DNA of 64,000 nt from Solobacterium sp. (lineage in GTDB: Bacteria > Bacillota_I > Bacilli_A > Erysipelotrichales > Erysipelotrichaceae). Of this stretch, positions 22,533 to 31,162 are shown piece by piece. Made by a program: the position numbers and the translations under genes. The stretch spans positions 1 through 64,000 of the forward strand of contig JAFRJJ010000040.1 in the NCBI GenBank assembly GCA_017432325.1, written 5' to 3'. Under the pieces are notes generated by a model, which searched no databases, was not told the DNA's origin, and saw only the letters and a list, made by a program, of their open reading frames with translations. Each line of letters starts with the position of its first letter. The first letter of the stretch is position 1.

Positions 22533-22806
22533 AGATCCGATGATGATATTGTTTGCGCTGTGGATCGTATTCTGGAATTTCCTGGCGTACCTGATGTTCT
22601 GGCTGGACAAGCAGTACGCAAGAAAAGATATGTGGAGGATCCCGGAAAAAACGCTGATCATCAGTGCGCTGCTGGGCGGCAGTATCGGTGCGCTGCTGGG
22701 CATGAAGCATTTCCGCCACAAAACAAAGCATCCGAAATTTACCGTCGGGATCCCGGCGATCCTGGCTGTGCAGGCGATCTGCGCCGCGGTTTATATAATC
22801 ACATAA
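22525..22806 (+). CDS. DUF1294 domain-containing membrane protein
   Basis: A 93-residue membrane protein overlapping the TRIC gene. Two or three hydrophobic helices enclose the family signature FWLDKQYARKDMWRIPEKTL and LGGSIGALLGMKHFRHKTKHPKF (residues about 29-77). Function of the family is unknown. The overlap implies co-translation with the channel. Confidence 0.85.
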   Translation: MTEDPMMILFALWIVFWNFLAYLMFWLDKQYARKDMWRIPEKTLIISALLGGSIGALLGMKHFRHKTKHPKFTVGIPAILAVQAICAAVYIIT

Positions 22807-22852
22807 AATCACATAATATACTCATAATTCTGCGATTGAGGAAGGGTATAAA

Positions 22853-22960
22853 TATAATCAGAAAGATACAGAGCGGCAAAAATGAACCCCCCTTTCTGAT
22901 TTGCCAGTAGAATATACATCCCCCCCGAAATCGAAAGAGCTCCCGGCCAGGAGCTTTTTC
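22853..22960 (+). promoter_or_regulatory. Structured leader with possible pseudoknot and terminator
   Basis: TCAGAAAG (22858-22865) is complementary to CTTTCTGA (22892-22899). GGCAAA (22875-22880) is complementary to TTTGCC (22900-22905). The order of the arms would form an H-type pseudoknot. C6 and C7 tracts follow the loops. A terminator-like hairpin (GAGCTCC/GGAGCT with T5, about 22937-22959) comes next. A TATAAT at 22853-22858 overlaps the first arm, so whether the whole structure is transcribed depends on the promoter used. Confidence 0.4.
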
Positions 22961-23014
22961 ATTGTTTATTTTATGCTGGCTTCAGCGTATACTTCAGGAG
23001 AAGAGGTTTTCATT

Positions 23015-24235
23015 ATGTACGATATCATTGAACAGCACAGGATACAGGATCAGATCCTATCGGAACGTCTGGACACTGTTCTTCCCGAAGTTATGCGTGA
23101 AACAGGCACGGAATGCTGGGTCATCGCATCCAGGGAATACAACGAGGACCCGATGTTCCAGCATATCGTTCCTTCGATGTATCCCCACGCAAGAAGAATG
23201 ACGATCCTGATCTTTTCCATGAAGAATGATGTTCTCGACAGGATCAGCGTCACCTTCCCGGACCAGTTCCTGGACCGCTATTACAGACATGACTTTGACA
23301 GGACAAAGGAGACACAGATGCAGGCTCTGGAACGGGTACTGCGTGAGCTTGATCCGGCGAAGATCACACTGAACATCTCGGACAGCTATGCTTATACGGA
23401 CGGACTGTCCGCAGGCCTTTACAGGGTGTTCATGAAAGAACTGCCGGAAGATCTGACATCACGCTTTATTTCCAACGACCAGGCAGGCATCCGTCTTCTG
23501 GAAACAAGGACGGAGACCGAACTGAAGTACTATCCGGAAGTCATGGATCTGGCACTGCAGATCATTACTGACGCGTTCTCACCGGAGGTCATCCATCCCG
23601 GCGTAACGACCTGCCGCGATGTCATGGATTTCATGATCCGCAGGGTGAATGAACTGGGCATCACAACGTGGTTCAACCCGGACATCGACCTGCAGAACAG
23701 CACCGGCATACACGGTGAGGAAACGGTCATTCAGAAAGGCGACCTGCTGCACTGCGACTTCGGCATCGAATACATGAACATGCGGACGGATACCCAGCGC
23801 CTTTGCTATGTCAGGAAAGACGGAGAAACGGAAGCACCGGAAGAGCTCCGGAACGCATTGAAGCAGAACAACCGTTTCCAGGACATTGTCCGTGAACAGA
23901 TGAAAGTCGGAAAGACCGGCAATGAAGTCTTCCTGGATTCCATTGCCCAGGGCAAAGCGGAAGGACTCCGTCCGGTTCTCTATACACATCCGCTCGGACT
24001 GTTCGGTCATGCATGCGGTCCGACGATCGGTCTGTGGACAGATCAGAACCCGATCTATCCGGCCGGAGAACTGATCGTTCATGAACATACCAGTTACGCG
24101 CTGGAGCTGAGCATTATCGAGTATCTGGAAATGTACGGAAGGGATACGTATATCTTTACCGAAGAATCCGTTGTGCTCGTCAACGATCATGTGGATTTCC
24201 TCTGTGAAGGAAGGGAACACTTCTTCCTCATCTGA
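23015..24235 (+). CDS. M24 family metallopeptidase (Xaa-Pro aminopeptidase-like)
   Basis: A 406-residue protein. The Met at 23015 has an AGAAGAGG site. The N-terminal creatinase-like domain runs to about residue 170. The C-terminal pita-bread domain holds metal ligands in LHCDFGIEYMNMRTDTQR (Asp near 248 and 257), THPLGLFGHACG (His region) and LELSIIE (Glu). The sequence is divergent from canonical PepQ, and a related hydrolase activity is possible. It is cytosolic and monocistronic with a bidirectional terminator. Confidence 0.82.
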   Translation: MYDIIEQHRIQDQILSERLDTVLPEVMRETGTECWVIASREYNEDPMFQHIVPSMYPHARRMTILIFSMKNDVLDRISVTFPDQFLDRYYRHDFDRTKETQMQALERVLRELDPAKITLNISDSYAYTDGLSAGLYRVFMKELPEDLTSRFISNDQAGIRLLETRTETELKYYPEVMDLALQIITDAFSPEVIHPGVTTCRDVMDFMIRRVNELGITTWFNPDIDLQNSTGIHGEETVIQKGDLLHCDFGIEYMNMRTDTQRLCYVRKDGETEAPEELRNALKQNNRFQDIVREQMKVGKTGNEVFLDSIAQGKAEGLRPVLYTHPLGLFGHACGPTIGLWTDQNPIYPAGELIVHEHTSYALELSIIEYLEMYGRDTYIFTEESVVLVNDHVDFLCEGREHFFLI

Positions 24236-24243
24236 GCATTCAA

Positions 24244-24270
24244 AAAGAACGGCAAGGACCGTTCTTTTTT
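24244..24270. terminator. Bidirectional terminator
   Basis: AAAAAGAACGG and CCGTTCTTTTTT are perfectly symmetrical, so the hairpin can end both the M24 gene and the minus-strand membrane protein gene. Confidence 0.88.
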
Positions 24271-24916
24271 ACAGGATATTTGCCAGCAGGGCTTCCAGAC
24301 CAAGCAGGGCAATGCCCAGCCCCGGCATATAGATCATCGGAAGTTCCCTGAATTTATCCGGCCTGAATTTGTACAGACCGTATCCAATCGCCATTGTGAT
24401 CAGCGGATTGCCCAGCGCGAAGACGACCGGGACATTGATATATCCGAATACGATATTGCACGCAGCTACGACCGACGTACAGAGCAGCGAGATCACCGCA
24501 ATGGCACAGACCGGGATCCTGAATGATTCGATCAGCTCATACAGGATGCTGTCGATATTGGCTTTGTCTTCCAGCTTCTGATAGAGAATGATCATCACGC
24601 ACCATACAGCATGGCAGAGGAACAGACCTACGGACGAAACGGAAGCGCAGCCCTTCAGCAGTGCCGCAAAGGACGGGCTGGCCTCGGAGATCATGTTGGC
24701 CATGGAAACCAGACCGATCGCATAGCCGATCGAAGCCGCAAGCGCGAGCAGGATCGAGATCCCGATGTTCAGGTCCGGTATCGTCGCCCATGCGGAATGG
24801 ATCATATTCATTGGTCCGGATACTTCATCCGGTTCTCTATACACAGCCAGCAGATGGCAGGCGTAGCAGTATGCGCATCCGGCAAGCAGACCGATCACAG
24901 CAAAAACGATATTCAT
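24269..24916 (-). CDS. Membrane protein of unknown function
   Basis: A 215-residue polytopic protein with about six hydrophobic segments. The Met at 24916 is preferred to an upstream Met because GAGGTGATTTAC lies in front. Features include a small-residue-rich first helix (FAVIGLLAGCAYCYACHLL), a loop with the motif REPDEVSGPMNMIHSAW, and helices ISILLALAASIGYAIGL and VVFALGNPLITMAIGYGLY. No domain is recognised (a DUF6796-like arrangement is possible). Confidence 0.6.
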   Translation of the reverse strand: MNIVFAVIGLLAGCAYCYACHLLAVYREPDEVSGPMNMIHSAWATIPDLNIGISILLALAASIGYAIGLVSMANMISEASPSFAALLKGCASVSSVGLFLCHAVWCVMIILYQKLEDKANIDSILYELIESFRIPVCAIAVISLLCTSVVAACNIVFGYINVPVVFALGNPLITMAIGYGLYKFRPDKFRELPMIYMPGLGIALLGLEALLANIL

Positions 24917-24967
24917 GTAAATCACCTCAAGTACTGATACATGCATTATACAGGAAACAGGAGAAAT

Positions 24968-25000
24968 GAAAATCAGGAACCGGAGAAATTCGGTTCCTGT
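24968..25000 (-). terminator. Terminator of the rRNA modification/acylation operon
   Basis: On the minus strand, AGGAACCG pairs with CGGTTCCT (arms 24991-24998 and 24975-24982), followed by GATTTTC just after the stop of the RluA gene. Confidence 0.75.
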
Positions 25001-25003
25001 TCA

Positions 25004-25897
25004 TTAAGTTTTACTGAAAAATGCAAAGTCGGGATTTTCCCTGTCACAGACAGTACAGAGTTCTTCTGTAACAGGGTTCCGGAATTCGATCCTGTCTGCC
25101 CAGAGACACATATGGCTGAAAGAAGCGGAAGGGACACCGTACAGCGGGTCGTTGACGATCGGATGCCGTGAACTGCTGAGATGGACACGGATCTGATGTG
25201 TCCTGCCTGTTTCAAGCTCACATCCCATCAGGAGGAATCCGTTCTTTGCGTCCAGGCATTCCGCCTTTGTCAGGGCAGGCTTTCCGGTATCGGAAACACG
25301 GTATTTCCCGCTGACATGACGGTCCCTGCCGATCGGCTGGTCAAAGGTAAACTTCTGGCCTTTTTTTGCTTTGCCCGTGCAGACTGCAAGGTAATGACGC
25401 CTGATCTTCTTTTTCCGGAGCTGGTCGTCAAACCATGCCTGGAAGAAGGGGACTTTGACAAACAGGACCAGGCCGGAAGTATCCTTGTCCAGTCTGTGGA
25501 TATAACGTACCGGCACATGCAGGCCATGGCTGTTCTGCCACGCTGCCGCCATGGATGCCAGTGTGTCGTTCCTGTCCGTATCATGAACGATGATGCCTGC
25601 GTCTTTATGCACGACATATACAAGGTCATCCTCATAGACGACTTCGCATTCCTCTTCAGCCGGAACAAATCCGGGTTCTTCGTCTTTGATCAGGATCGTT
25701 ACGGTATCCTTCGCGTGAATGACTGTCTGTTCATCTTTCACAGGCACGCGGTTCAGCAGAATGGTTCCTTCGGTTTTCATCTGATGCCTGTTTCCGGCAG
25801 TGATCAGATACCTGTCCAAAAGGTCCTCAACGGTCTTTCCTTCCATGGACGCATCCATGAACAGCTCAAACCTGCCGGGTTTCACCGTGAAGCGCAT
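25004..25897 (-). CDS. RluA family pseudouridine synthase
   Basis: A 297-residue RNA pseudouridine synthase. The N-terminal S4-like RNA-binding domain is short (residues 1-75). The catalytic Asp137 lies in HRLDKDTSG, and the second motif RYHYLAVCTGKAKKGQ-like follows. TGRTHQIRVHLSS near residue 235 completes the active site. RluA-family enzymes modify rRNA or tRNA uridines. It is the last gene of a minus-strand operon. Its ATG shares one base with the RlmD-like stop codon (TAATG). Confidence 0.9.
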   Translation of the reverse strand: MRFTVKPGRFELFMDASMEGKTVEDLLDRYLITAGNRHQMKTEGTILLNRVPVKDEQTVIHAKDTVTILIKDEEPGFVPAEEECEVVYEDDLVYVVHKDAGIIVHDTDRNDTLASMAAAWQNSHGLHVPVRYIHRLDKDTSGLVLFVKVPFFQAWFDDQLRKKKIRRHYLAVCTGKAKKGQKFTFDQPIGRDRHVSGKYRVSDTGKPALTKAECLDAKNGFLLMGCELETGRTHQIRVHLSSSRHPIVNDPLYGVPSASFSHMCLWADRIEFRNPVTEELCTVCDRENPDFAFFSKT

Positions 25898-27210
25898 TAT
25901 CTGCCGCCCGTCCTTTCAAGCACGCATATCGCTTCCACCAGAGGTGTGTCCGGGAACATGTCGTAAGGAATGATCGTGCGGATATCGTATGCCTTTTTCA
26001 GTTCCTTCAGGTTCTTTCCAAGTGTTGCGGGATTGCAGGAAACATAAATGATGCGTCTGACCCTGGATTGGAGCAGGGAAGAGATCATGTTTTCATCCAT
26101 GCCGCTTCTGGGCGGATCGACAAGTACACAGTCGACCTCCCTGGTCTTACAGGCATTCCGGAAGGCTTCCGCGCTGTCCGCGCAGACAAACGTTACATTC
26201 GGAACACGGTTCATTTCGGCGTTTGCCTGAGCATTGATGACTGCCTGCTGTGAGAACTCGGCACCCGTTACTTTGCGTGCCTTGTCTTTTGCCATCAGGC
26301 TCATCGTGCCGATGCCGCAGTATCCTTCAAACAGGTGATCGCACGGATCGAGCTTCTGGATGACCATGTCATACAGCTGCTCAGCCTGTTCCGTGTTCAT
26401 CTGGAAAAAGGATTCCACAGACAGCTGGAGCTTCAGACCGTGCATTTCAATACGGATGGTCTCGTCACCTGCCAGGACTATTGTCGAACCGAAGATGCCT
26501 GTCGTCTTTCTGCGGTCGTTGATGCTGTGGGCGACCGTACGCATCTGCGGGATCCCGGCAAGCTCGTCGATCAGTGCCTGGGAAAGCTGGTCCTTGCCTG
26601 TGACTAGCGTCAGCTGGCACTGTCCCCGGATCACGCGGATGACGACAAAGCGCAGACCGTGTCCTGTCTTGACATCAAACGGCTTGAGCTTCGACTTCTG
26701 CAGGATATCCAGGACCTGCAGTCTGATCTCTTCCAGTTCTTTTGTATGGGTGCTGAAATGATCGACCGGGATGAAATGGTTGGAGCCTGTCCTGTACAGA
26801 CCCATCACGAGTTTACCGTCTTTCAGTCCGACCGGCAGCTTGCATTCATTGCGGTAGGCTGTCGGGGACGGCGACGCATGCATGGTCCTGATCAGCTTCC
26901 GGTTGACATGTCCGTATTTCCAGAGCGCTTCCTCCAGAAGGGCATTCTTCCAGTAGAGCTGCTGTTCATAATCCAGGATGGAAAGCTCTGCCCCGCCGGA
27001 AAGGTATTCCTCTTCGGATACCGGTTTCCTGCGGTAAGGAGATGTCTTTATGATCCGTACGGCTTTGCCGCGCCTGAACGAACGGTTGTCTTCTGTGATC
27101 TGTATTTCCGCTGTCTCGCCGGGCAGCAGTCCCGGGATGAAGACAGGCGTTTTATCGATATAGGCGATGCCTTCGCCGTTGATCCCCATTTTGATGCATT
27201 CTGCTTTCAT
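25897..27210 (-). CDS. 23S rRNA (uracil-C5)-methyltransferase, RlmD/RlmCD type
   Basis: A 437-residue SAM-dependent methyltransferase. The N-terminal TRAM domain (residues 1-55) is followed by the central domain. The SAM-binding strand is LFEGYCGIGTMSLM (about 291-304). VDPPRSGMDE then YVSCNPATL hold the nucleophilic Cys. Iron-sulfur cysteines found in RlmD are missing: the CGGCxLQH region reads SGGAELSIL, as in some Gram-positive homologs. It sits between the DHHW gene (4 bases upstream) and the pseudouridine synthase. Confidence 0.88.
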   Translation of the reverse strand: MKAECIKMGINGEGIAYIDKTPVFIPGLLPGETAEIQITEDNRSFRRGKAVRIIKTSPYRRKPVSEEEYLSGGAELSILDYEQQLYWKNALLEEALWKYGHVNRKLIRTMHASPSPTAYRNECKLPVGLKDGKLVMGLYRTGSNHFIPVDHFSTHTKELEEIRLQVLDILQKSKLKPFDVKTGHGLRFVVIRVIRGQCQLTLVTGKDQLSQALIDELAGIPQMRTVAHSINDRRKTTGIFGSTIVLAGDETIRIEMHGLKLQLSVESFFQMNTEQAEQLYDMVIQKLDPCDHLFEGYCGIGTMSLMAKDKARKVTGAEFSQQAVINAQANAEMNRVPNVTFVCADSAEAFRNACKTREVDCVLVDPPRSGMDENMISSLLQSRVRRIIYVSCNPATLGKNLKELKKAYDIRTIIPYDMFPDTPLVEAICVLERTGGR

Positions 27211-27214
27211 GTCT

Positions 27215-28318
27215 TTACCTCAGCAGTACAGGACTTGGATCCTGCGCGAAATTATCCAGGCTGTATATGACATACAGGTCTGTGTTTTCATCGATCATTC
27301 CGGATACCGGCGCATGCCAGTAGCGGAGGTCGATGAGGATGATATGCTCATATTCCTGTACCAGGAACGGGATCAGGATATGGGAATAAGAGTCCTTGAT
27401 GATCAGGGCGGTATTGCCTTTGCCGTTTTCGGAATGGATCTCCGTATAGGCGTGGTTTCCGTCTACGTAGTATGTGTACTGGTCTTTTTCGGAAAGACGC
27501 TTCTCGCTGTAGATGCTGTCGGTCTCTTCAGACTGGTCATAAACGACACGGACATCATATTCTTCTGAGGGGACGATCCGGTAAAGATCGTCTGCTTCTG
27601 TCCAGAATGCGCCGGAGCGGGAATACATGGTGCCCTTGAAGGAATCCGATACCTGTTCAGAGGTGAATGTTTCAGGCTCCTTATGCAGGACGTTTTCCGC
27701 GATCGCCTTGTAGCCGATCAGCGCGCCGTTATGATTCCAGTGGTGATCTGTCCGGAAATAGACATCGTCAGCCTGACTGAGCGCTTCATCGATCCGGATG
27801 AAGTTCTGGGATTCCATCTGCTGTCCGATCTCGTCCAGCAGGGCAGTCTGGTCAATGTCCCAGGCACCGCCCGGTCTGCTGTCCTTATCCATATCCGAGG
27901 CAGTCGGTACCAGCAGGACATTTGCCGTTATGTCATTGTCCTGCGCAAATTTGTTGACCGCATTGATATTCTGCGACAGCGTCTTCTGCGGATAGGAGGC
28001 GAACCTGCGGATCAGCTTTCCCTGTTTTGCAAAGTAGACATCATTGTTTTCGATCGAACCGGCTGCTTTTCTGGAAGCGGCCTTTGACTCGATCCAGAAA
28101 TCACGGAAGATGAAATGATCCGAGAACCATGTCTCAAACTGTTCATCAAATTCGCCGTTGACCAGCGCGCTCATCGTGAGCTTTGGAGCGGGGGCGAGGG
28201 ATCTGTTCTCATTTTCGGAGAACGTCTTCTTTTCCGAGAGCACGGAAGCACACGAAAGGACTCCGATATACGCGGAGAATACAGCGATACAGATCTTCTG
28301 CAGTGTCTTTTCTTTCAT
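27215..28318 (-). CDS. DHHW family protein (AlgX/DltD-like SGNH fold)
   Basis: A 367-residue extracytoplasmic protein with one N-terminal membrane segment (ICIAVFSAYIGVLSCASVL). RTDHHWNHNGA near residue 187 is the DHHW motif. NxRSLAPAPKLT near 40 and the DSYSHILIPFL strand resemble AlgX/AlgJ SGNH-type acyl transferase partners. These proteins act with an MBOAT membrane acyltransferase, the next gene upstream, to O-acylate secreted or cell-wall polymers. The polymer is unknown here. Confidence 0.85.
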   Translation of the reverse strand: MKEKTLQKICIAVFSAYIGVLSCASVLSEKKTFSENENRSLAPAPKLTMSALVNGEFDEQFETWFSDHFIFRDFWIESKAASRKAAGSIENNDVYFAKQGKLIRRFASYPQKTLSQNINAVNKFAQDNDITANVLLVPTASDMDKDSRPGGAWDIDQTALLDEIGQQMESQNFIRIDEALSQADDVYFRTDHHWNHNGALIGYKAIAENVLHKEPETFTSEQVSDSFKGTMYSRSGAFWTEADDLYRIVPSEEYDVRVVYDQSEETDSIYSEKRLSEKDQYTYYVDGNHAYTEIHSENGKGNTALIIKDSYSHILIPFLVQEYEHIILIDLRYWHAPVSGMIDENTDLYVIYSLDNFAQDPSPVLLR

Positions 28319-28327
28319 AGTGTCCTT

Positions 28328-29722
28328 TCAGAAACGGAAATACAGGAACGGATTGTAGGTGGCGTCCACCATGAAACCCGTACAGATAAACAGAACGAAC
28401 AGGATCAGCAGCGGTTCGAGACGGCGCAGTTTTGTCGCGTGGATCTTCGCGAAGATGTTCTTCGGAAGATATGTCGAACCGATCAGGCAGCTGATCAGCA
28501 GCACAGCGTTGTTCCTGAGATAGTAAACGGTCAGTCCGTCAGCGAAGCTGCCGGATGCGCCGAACATCATGCCGAAGTACCTCGTCAGTTCCCGGAAATC
28601 AGTGAACGCGAATAGTACCCAGGCTAGCAGGAATACGACACATGTATACAGCCTGCTGAGCCAGCCGGGTGCTTTCTGCAGATGCTCAAACAGGAACATT
28701 TTCTCGATGATCAGGATGATCCCGTAGAAGAGACCCCAGAGAATGAAATTCCAGGATGCCCCGTGCCACATACCGGTCAGGAACCATACGATCAGGATAT
28801 TGAGGATCTGACGGGACAGGCCGCGGCGGTTGCCGCCGAGGGGAATATATACGTAATCACGGAACCAGAAAGACAGGGTCATATGCCATCTGCGCCAGAA
28901 CTCCGTGACTGATGAGGAGGTGTAAGGATGGTCGAAGTTTTCCGGGAAGTCGAACCCAAGCATGTGGCCGAGTCCGATCGCCATGTCGGAGTATCCGCTG
29001 AAGTCATAATAGATCTGGAAGGCAAAGGCGATGATGCCAAGCCATGCGGTCAATACTGACTGCTGGCTGTCCGCAAGCACGGCGATCTCTTCGTAGACCT
29101 GGCCGATATTGTTGGCAAGCAGTACTTTTTTCGCCAGTCCGCAGAGGAACCTGCGGATACCCTTGGCGAACTTTGCCGTGCTGATGGTACGGCTGTCCAG
29201 CTGCTTGTCGATGTCCGTATAGCGGACGATCGGTCCGGCGATCAGCTGGGGGAACATCGTGACATAGGCGCCGAAGCTCACCAGGCTCTTCTGGGGATCC
29301 GTCTGTTTTCTGTACAGGTCGATCGGATAGGACATCGTCTGGAATGTATAAAAGCTGATGCCGATCGGCAGTGCGATATTGAGCGTGCTCAGGTTCAGGC
29401 CGAGCAGGTTCAGGTTGCGGATCACAAAGTCGGCGTATTTGAAGAAACCCAAAAGCAGCAGGTTGAACGCAATGCAGAGCTTCAGCCACAGGAATGACCG
29501 CTTGCGGTCTGAGTCTCTGTAGCGGGCGATCTGCTTCCCGAAGAGCCAGTTGATCACGATGGACGATATCATGACCAGAACATATACCGGCTCGCCCCAT
29601 CCATAGAAGAACAATGATACGATCAGCAGTACCAGGTTGCGCCATTTCATCGGCACGCAGAAATAAGCCAGCAGAACGGCCGGCAGATATGCGTACAGGA
29701 ATGTGAGGCTGCTGAATACCAT
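28328..29722 (-). CDS. MBOAT family O-acyltransferase
   Basis: A 464-residue polytopic membrane acyltransferase. The Met at 29722 is chosen for the TTGGAGG site. The extension upstream to 29821 lacks one. About ten hydrophobic segments are seen, with FQIYYDFSGYSDMAIGL, FWRRWHMTLSFWFRDYVYIPLGG, and GMWHGASWNFILWG carrying the conserved catalytic His near residue 310. It moves acyl groups across the membrane in the DltB/AlgI manner. A TATAAT promoter lies about 25 bases upstream. It leads a four-gene minus-strand run. Confidence 0.92.
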   Translation of the reverse strand: MVFSSLTFLYAYLPAVLLAYFCVPMKWRNLVLLIVSLFFYGWGEPVYVLVMISSIVINWLFGKQIARYRDSDRKRSFLWLKLCIAFNLLLLGFFKYADFVIRNLNLLGLNLSTLNIALPIGISFYTFQTMSYPIDLYRKQTDPQKSLVSFGAYVTMFPQLIAGPIVRYTDIDKQLDSRTISTAKFAKGIRRFLCGLAKKVLLANNIGQVYEEIAVLADSQQSVLTAWLGIIAFAFQIYYDFSGYSDMAIGLGHMLGFDFPENFDHPYTSSSVTEFWRRWHMTLSFWFRDYVYIPLGGNRRGLSRQILNILIVWFLTGMWHGASWNFILWGLFYGIILIIEKMFLFEHLQKAPGWLSRLYTCVVFLLAWVLFAFTDFRELTRYFGMMFGASGSFADGLTVYYLRNNAVLLISCLIGSTYLPKNIFAKIHATKLRRLEPLLILFVLFICTGFMVDATYNPFLYFRF

Positions 29723-29815
29723 AGAGATCCTCCAAAGCCTTCTTATTATATCAAGTTTTATAGTGTGTAAAACCCCTGATTGACGCACCTGATTGGTATA
29801 CAAATCCGTCTGGTA

Positions 29816-29867
29816 TTGCAAACAAAGTTTTCAGGAATTAAAATATTTTTATAGGCACTGACAGTGC
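29816..29867 (+). promoter_or_regulatory. Strong promoter of the BMP lipoprotein gene
   Basis: TTGCAA (29816-29821), a 17-base spacer and TAAAAT (29839-29844). A small GCACT/AGTGC hairpin (29855-29867) sits in the leader just before GAGGAGG. No purine-riboswitch core was recognised. Confidence 0.65.
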
Positions 29868-29880
29868 GAGGAGGAAAGAA

Positions 29881-31059
29881 ATGAAGAAGTTCGTTTCACT
29901 GTTACTGGCTGGTCTTACAGCAGTCAGTATGGCAGCCTGCTCTTCCGGCGGCGGATCAACACCTGCACCTGATGCAGGCAATACGCCGAAAGAAACAGCA
30001 GAAGCTGCACCTGCTGAAGAAACAGCAGAAGTCAAAGTAGCGATGATCACTGACTATGGTGACATTACCGACCAGTCTTTCAACCAGACAACTTACGAAG
30101 CAGCTAAGGCATACTGCGACAGCAACGGCCTGGCCTTCACATACTACAAGCCTGCCGGAGACAGCACAGCTGAACGTGAAGCTATGATCGATAAGGCAGT
30201 CGCTGACGGTTACAACGTACTCGTTATGCCGGGCTTTGCATTTGCTGAGGCAATTGCCGGTACAGTTGACATGTATCCCGATGTTAAATATGTTGCGCTT
30301 GACGTATCTGAATTTGACCTGAACAGCTATGGTCTGACAGAGATGCCCGAAAACCTCTTCTCCGCAGTTTACCAGGAAGAGATCGCCGGTTATTTCGCTG
30401 GCCAGGCAGCAGTCAAACTCGGATATGAAAAACTCGGATTCCTCGGCGGCATGGCTGTTCCTGCAGTTATCCGTTATGGTTACGGCTTCGTTCAGGGCGC
30501 TGACGATGCAGCAGCTGAACTGGGCAAGACAGTTGATATTAAATACGCTTACGGCAACCAGTTCTATGGCGACGCTGACATCACAGCAGCTATGGACACA
30601 TGGTATGGCGCAGGCACAGAAGTAGTCTTCGCTTGCGGCGGCGGTATCTACACATCCGCAGTTGACGCAGCTAAGAAGGTCGGTGCTAAGGTTATCGGCG
30701 TTGACGTTGACCAGGCTGGCGTTATCAAGGCTTATGCTGAAGAAGACGGCATGACAGTTACATCCGCTATGAAGGGTCTGGCAGCTACAGTTAATTCCGT
30801 TCTTTCCGCTATCAAAGACGGCAGCTGGGCAACATACAGCGGACAGATCCAGAATCTGGGACTGGTTTCCGGTACAGATCCGGCTGTGAACTATGTCGGA
30901 CTGCCTTCCAGCACACAGTGGGCAGACGGATTCACAGAGGCTGATTACAACAAGCTGGTCGCTGATGTATTCTCCGGAGCAGTTACTGTTTCCAACGATA
31001 CAGCAGCTGAACCTGAAACAACAAATGCGAATGTTGACTACCAGGGCAACATCAAGTAA
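29881..31059 (+). CDS. BMP family nucleoside-binding lipoprotein
   Basis: A 392-residue secreted substrate-binding protein. The signal peptide ends in SMAAC with the lipidated Cys20, followed by a Ser/Gly/Pro/Glu linker. The mature fold (VAMITDYGDITDQSFNQTTYEAAKAY near residue 53-78, then VMPGFAFAEA and AAVKLGYEKLGFLGG) is the BMP/PnrA/Med family, which captures nucleosides for the adjacent ABC transporter. Codon choice is strongly biased, suggesting high expression. A terminator separates it from the transporter genes. Confidence 0.92.
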   Translation: MKKFVSLLLAGLTAVSMAACSSGGGSTPAPDAGNTPKETAEAAPAEETAEVKVAMITDYGDITDQSFNQTTYEAAKAYCDSNGLAFTYYKPAGDSTAEREAMIDKAVADGYNVLVMPGFAFAEAIAGTVDMYPDVKYVALDVSEFDLNSYGLTEMPENLFSAVYQEEIAGYFAGQAAVKLGYEKLGFLGGMAVPAVIRYGYGFVQGADDAAAELGKTVDIKYAYGNQFYGDADITAAMDTWYGAGTEVVFACGGGIYTSAVDAAKKVGAKVIGVDVDQAGVIKAYAEEDGMTVTSAMKGLAATVNSVLSAIKDGSWATYSGQIQNLGLVSGTDPAVNYVGLPSSTQWADGFTEADYNKLVADVFSGAVTVSNDTAAEPETTNANVDYQGNIK

Positions 31060-31084
31060 CCGCGCACTGAAAATTTCGTGAAAT

Positions 31085-31118
31085 AGACCGGTCAATCTTT
31101 CAACGGCCGGTCTTTTTT
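31085..31118 (+). terminator. Terminator between BMP gene and ABC genes
   Basis: AGACCGG (31085-31091) pairs with CCGGTCT (31107-31113), then a T run. A TATAAT follows at about 31120-31125, so downstream genes may have both read-through and their own promoter. Confidence 0.85.
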
Positions 31119-31162
31119 AATATAATTTAATGAGAATATCATGGAGGGAGGACGATAATTTT

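Noticed and set aside
29723-29880. Purine riboswitch upstream of the BMP lipoprotein gene
   Set aside because: The functional context invited it, but no conserved riboswitch core was found; only a promoter and a 5-bp hairpin.
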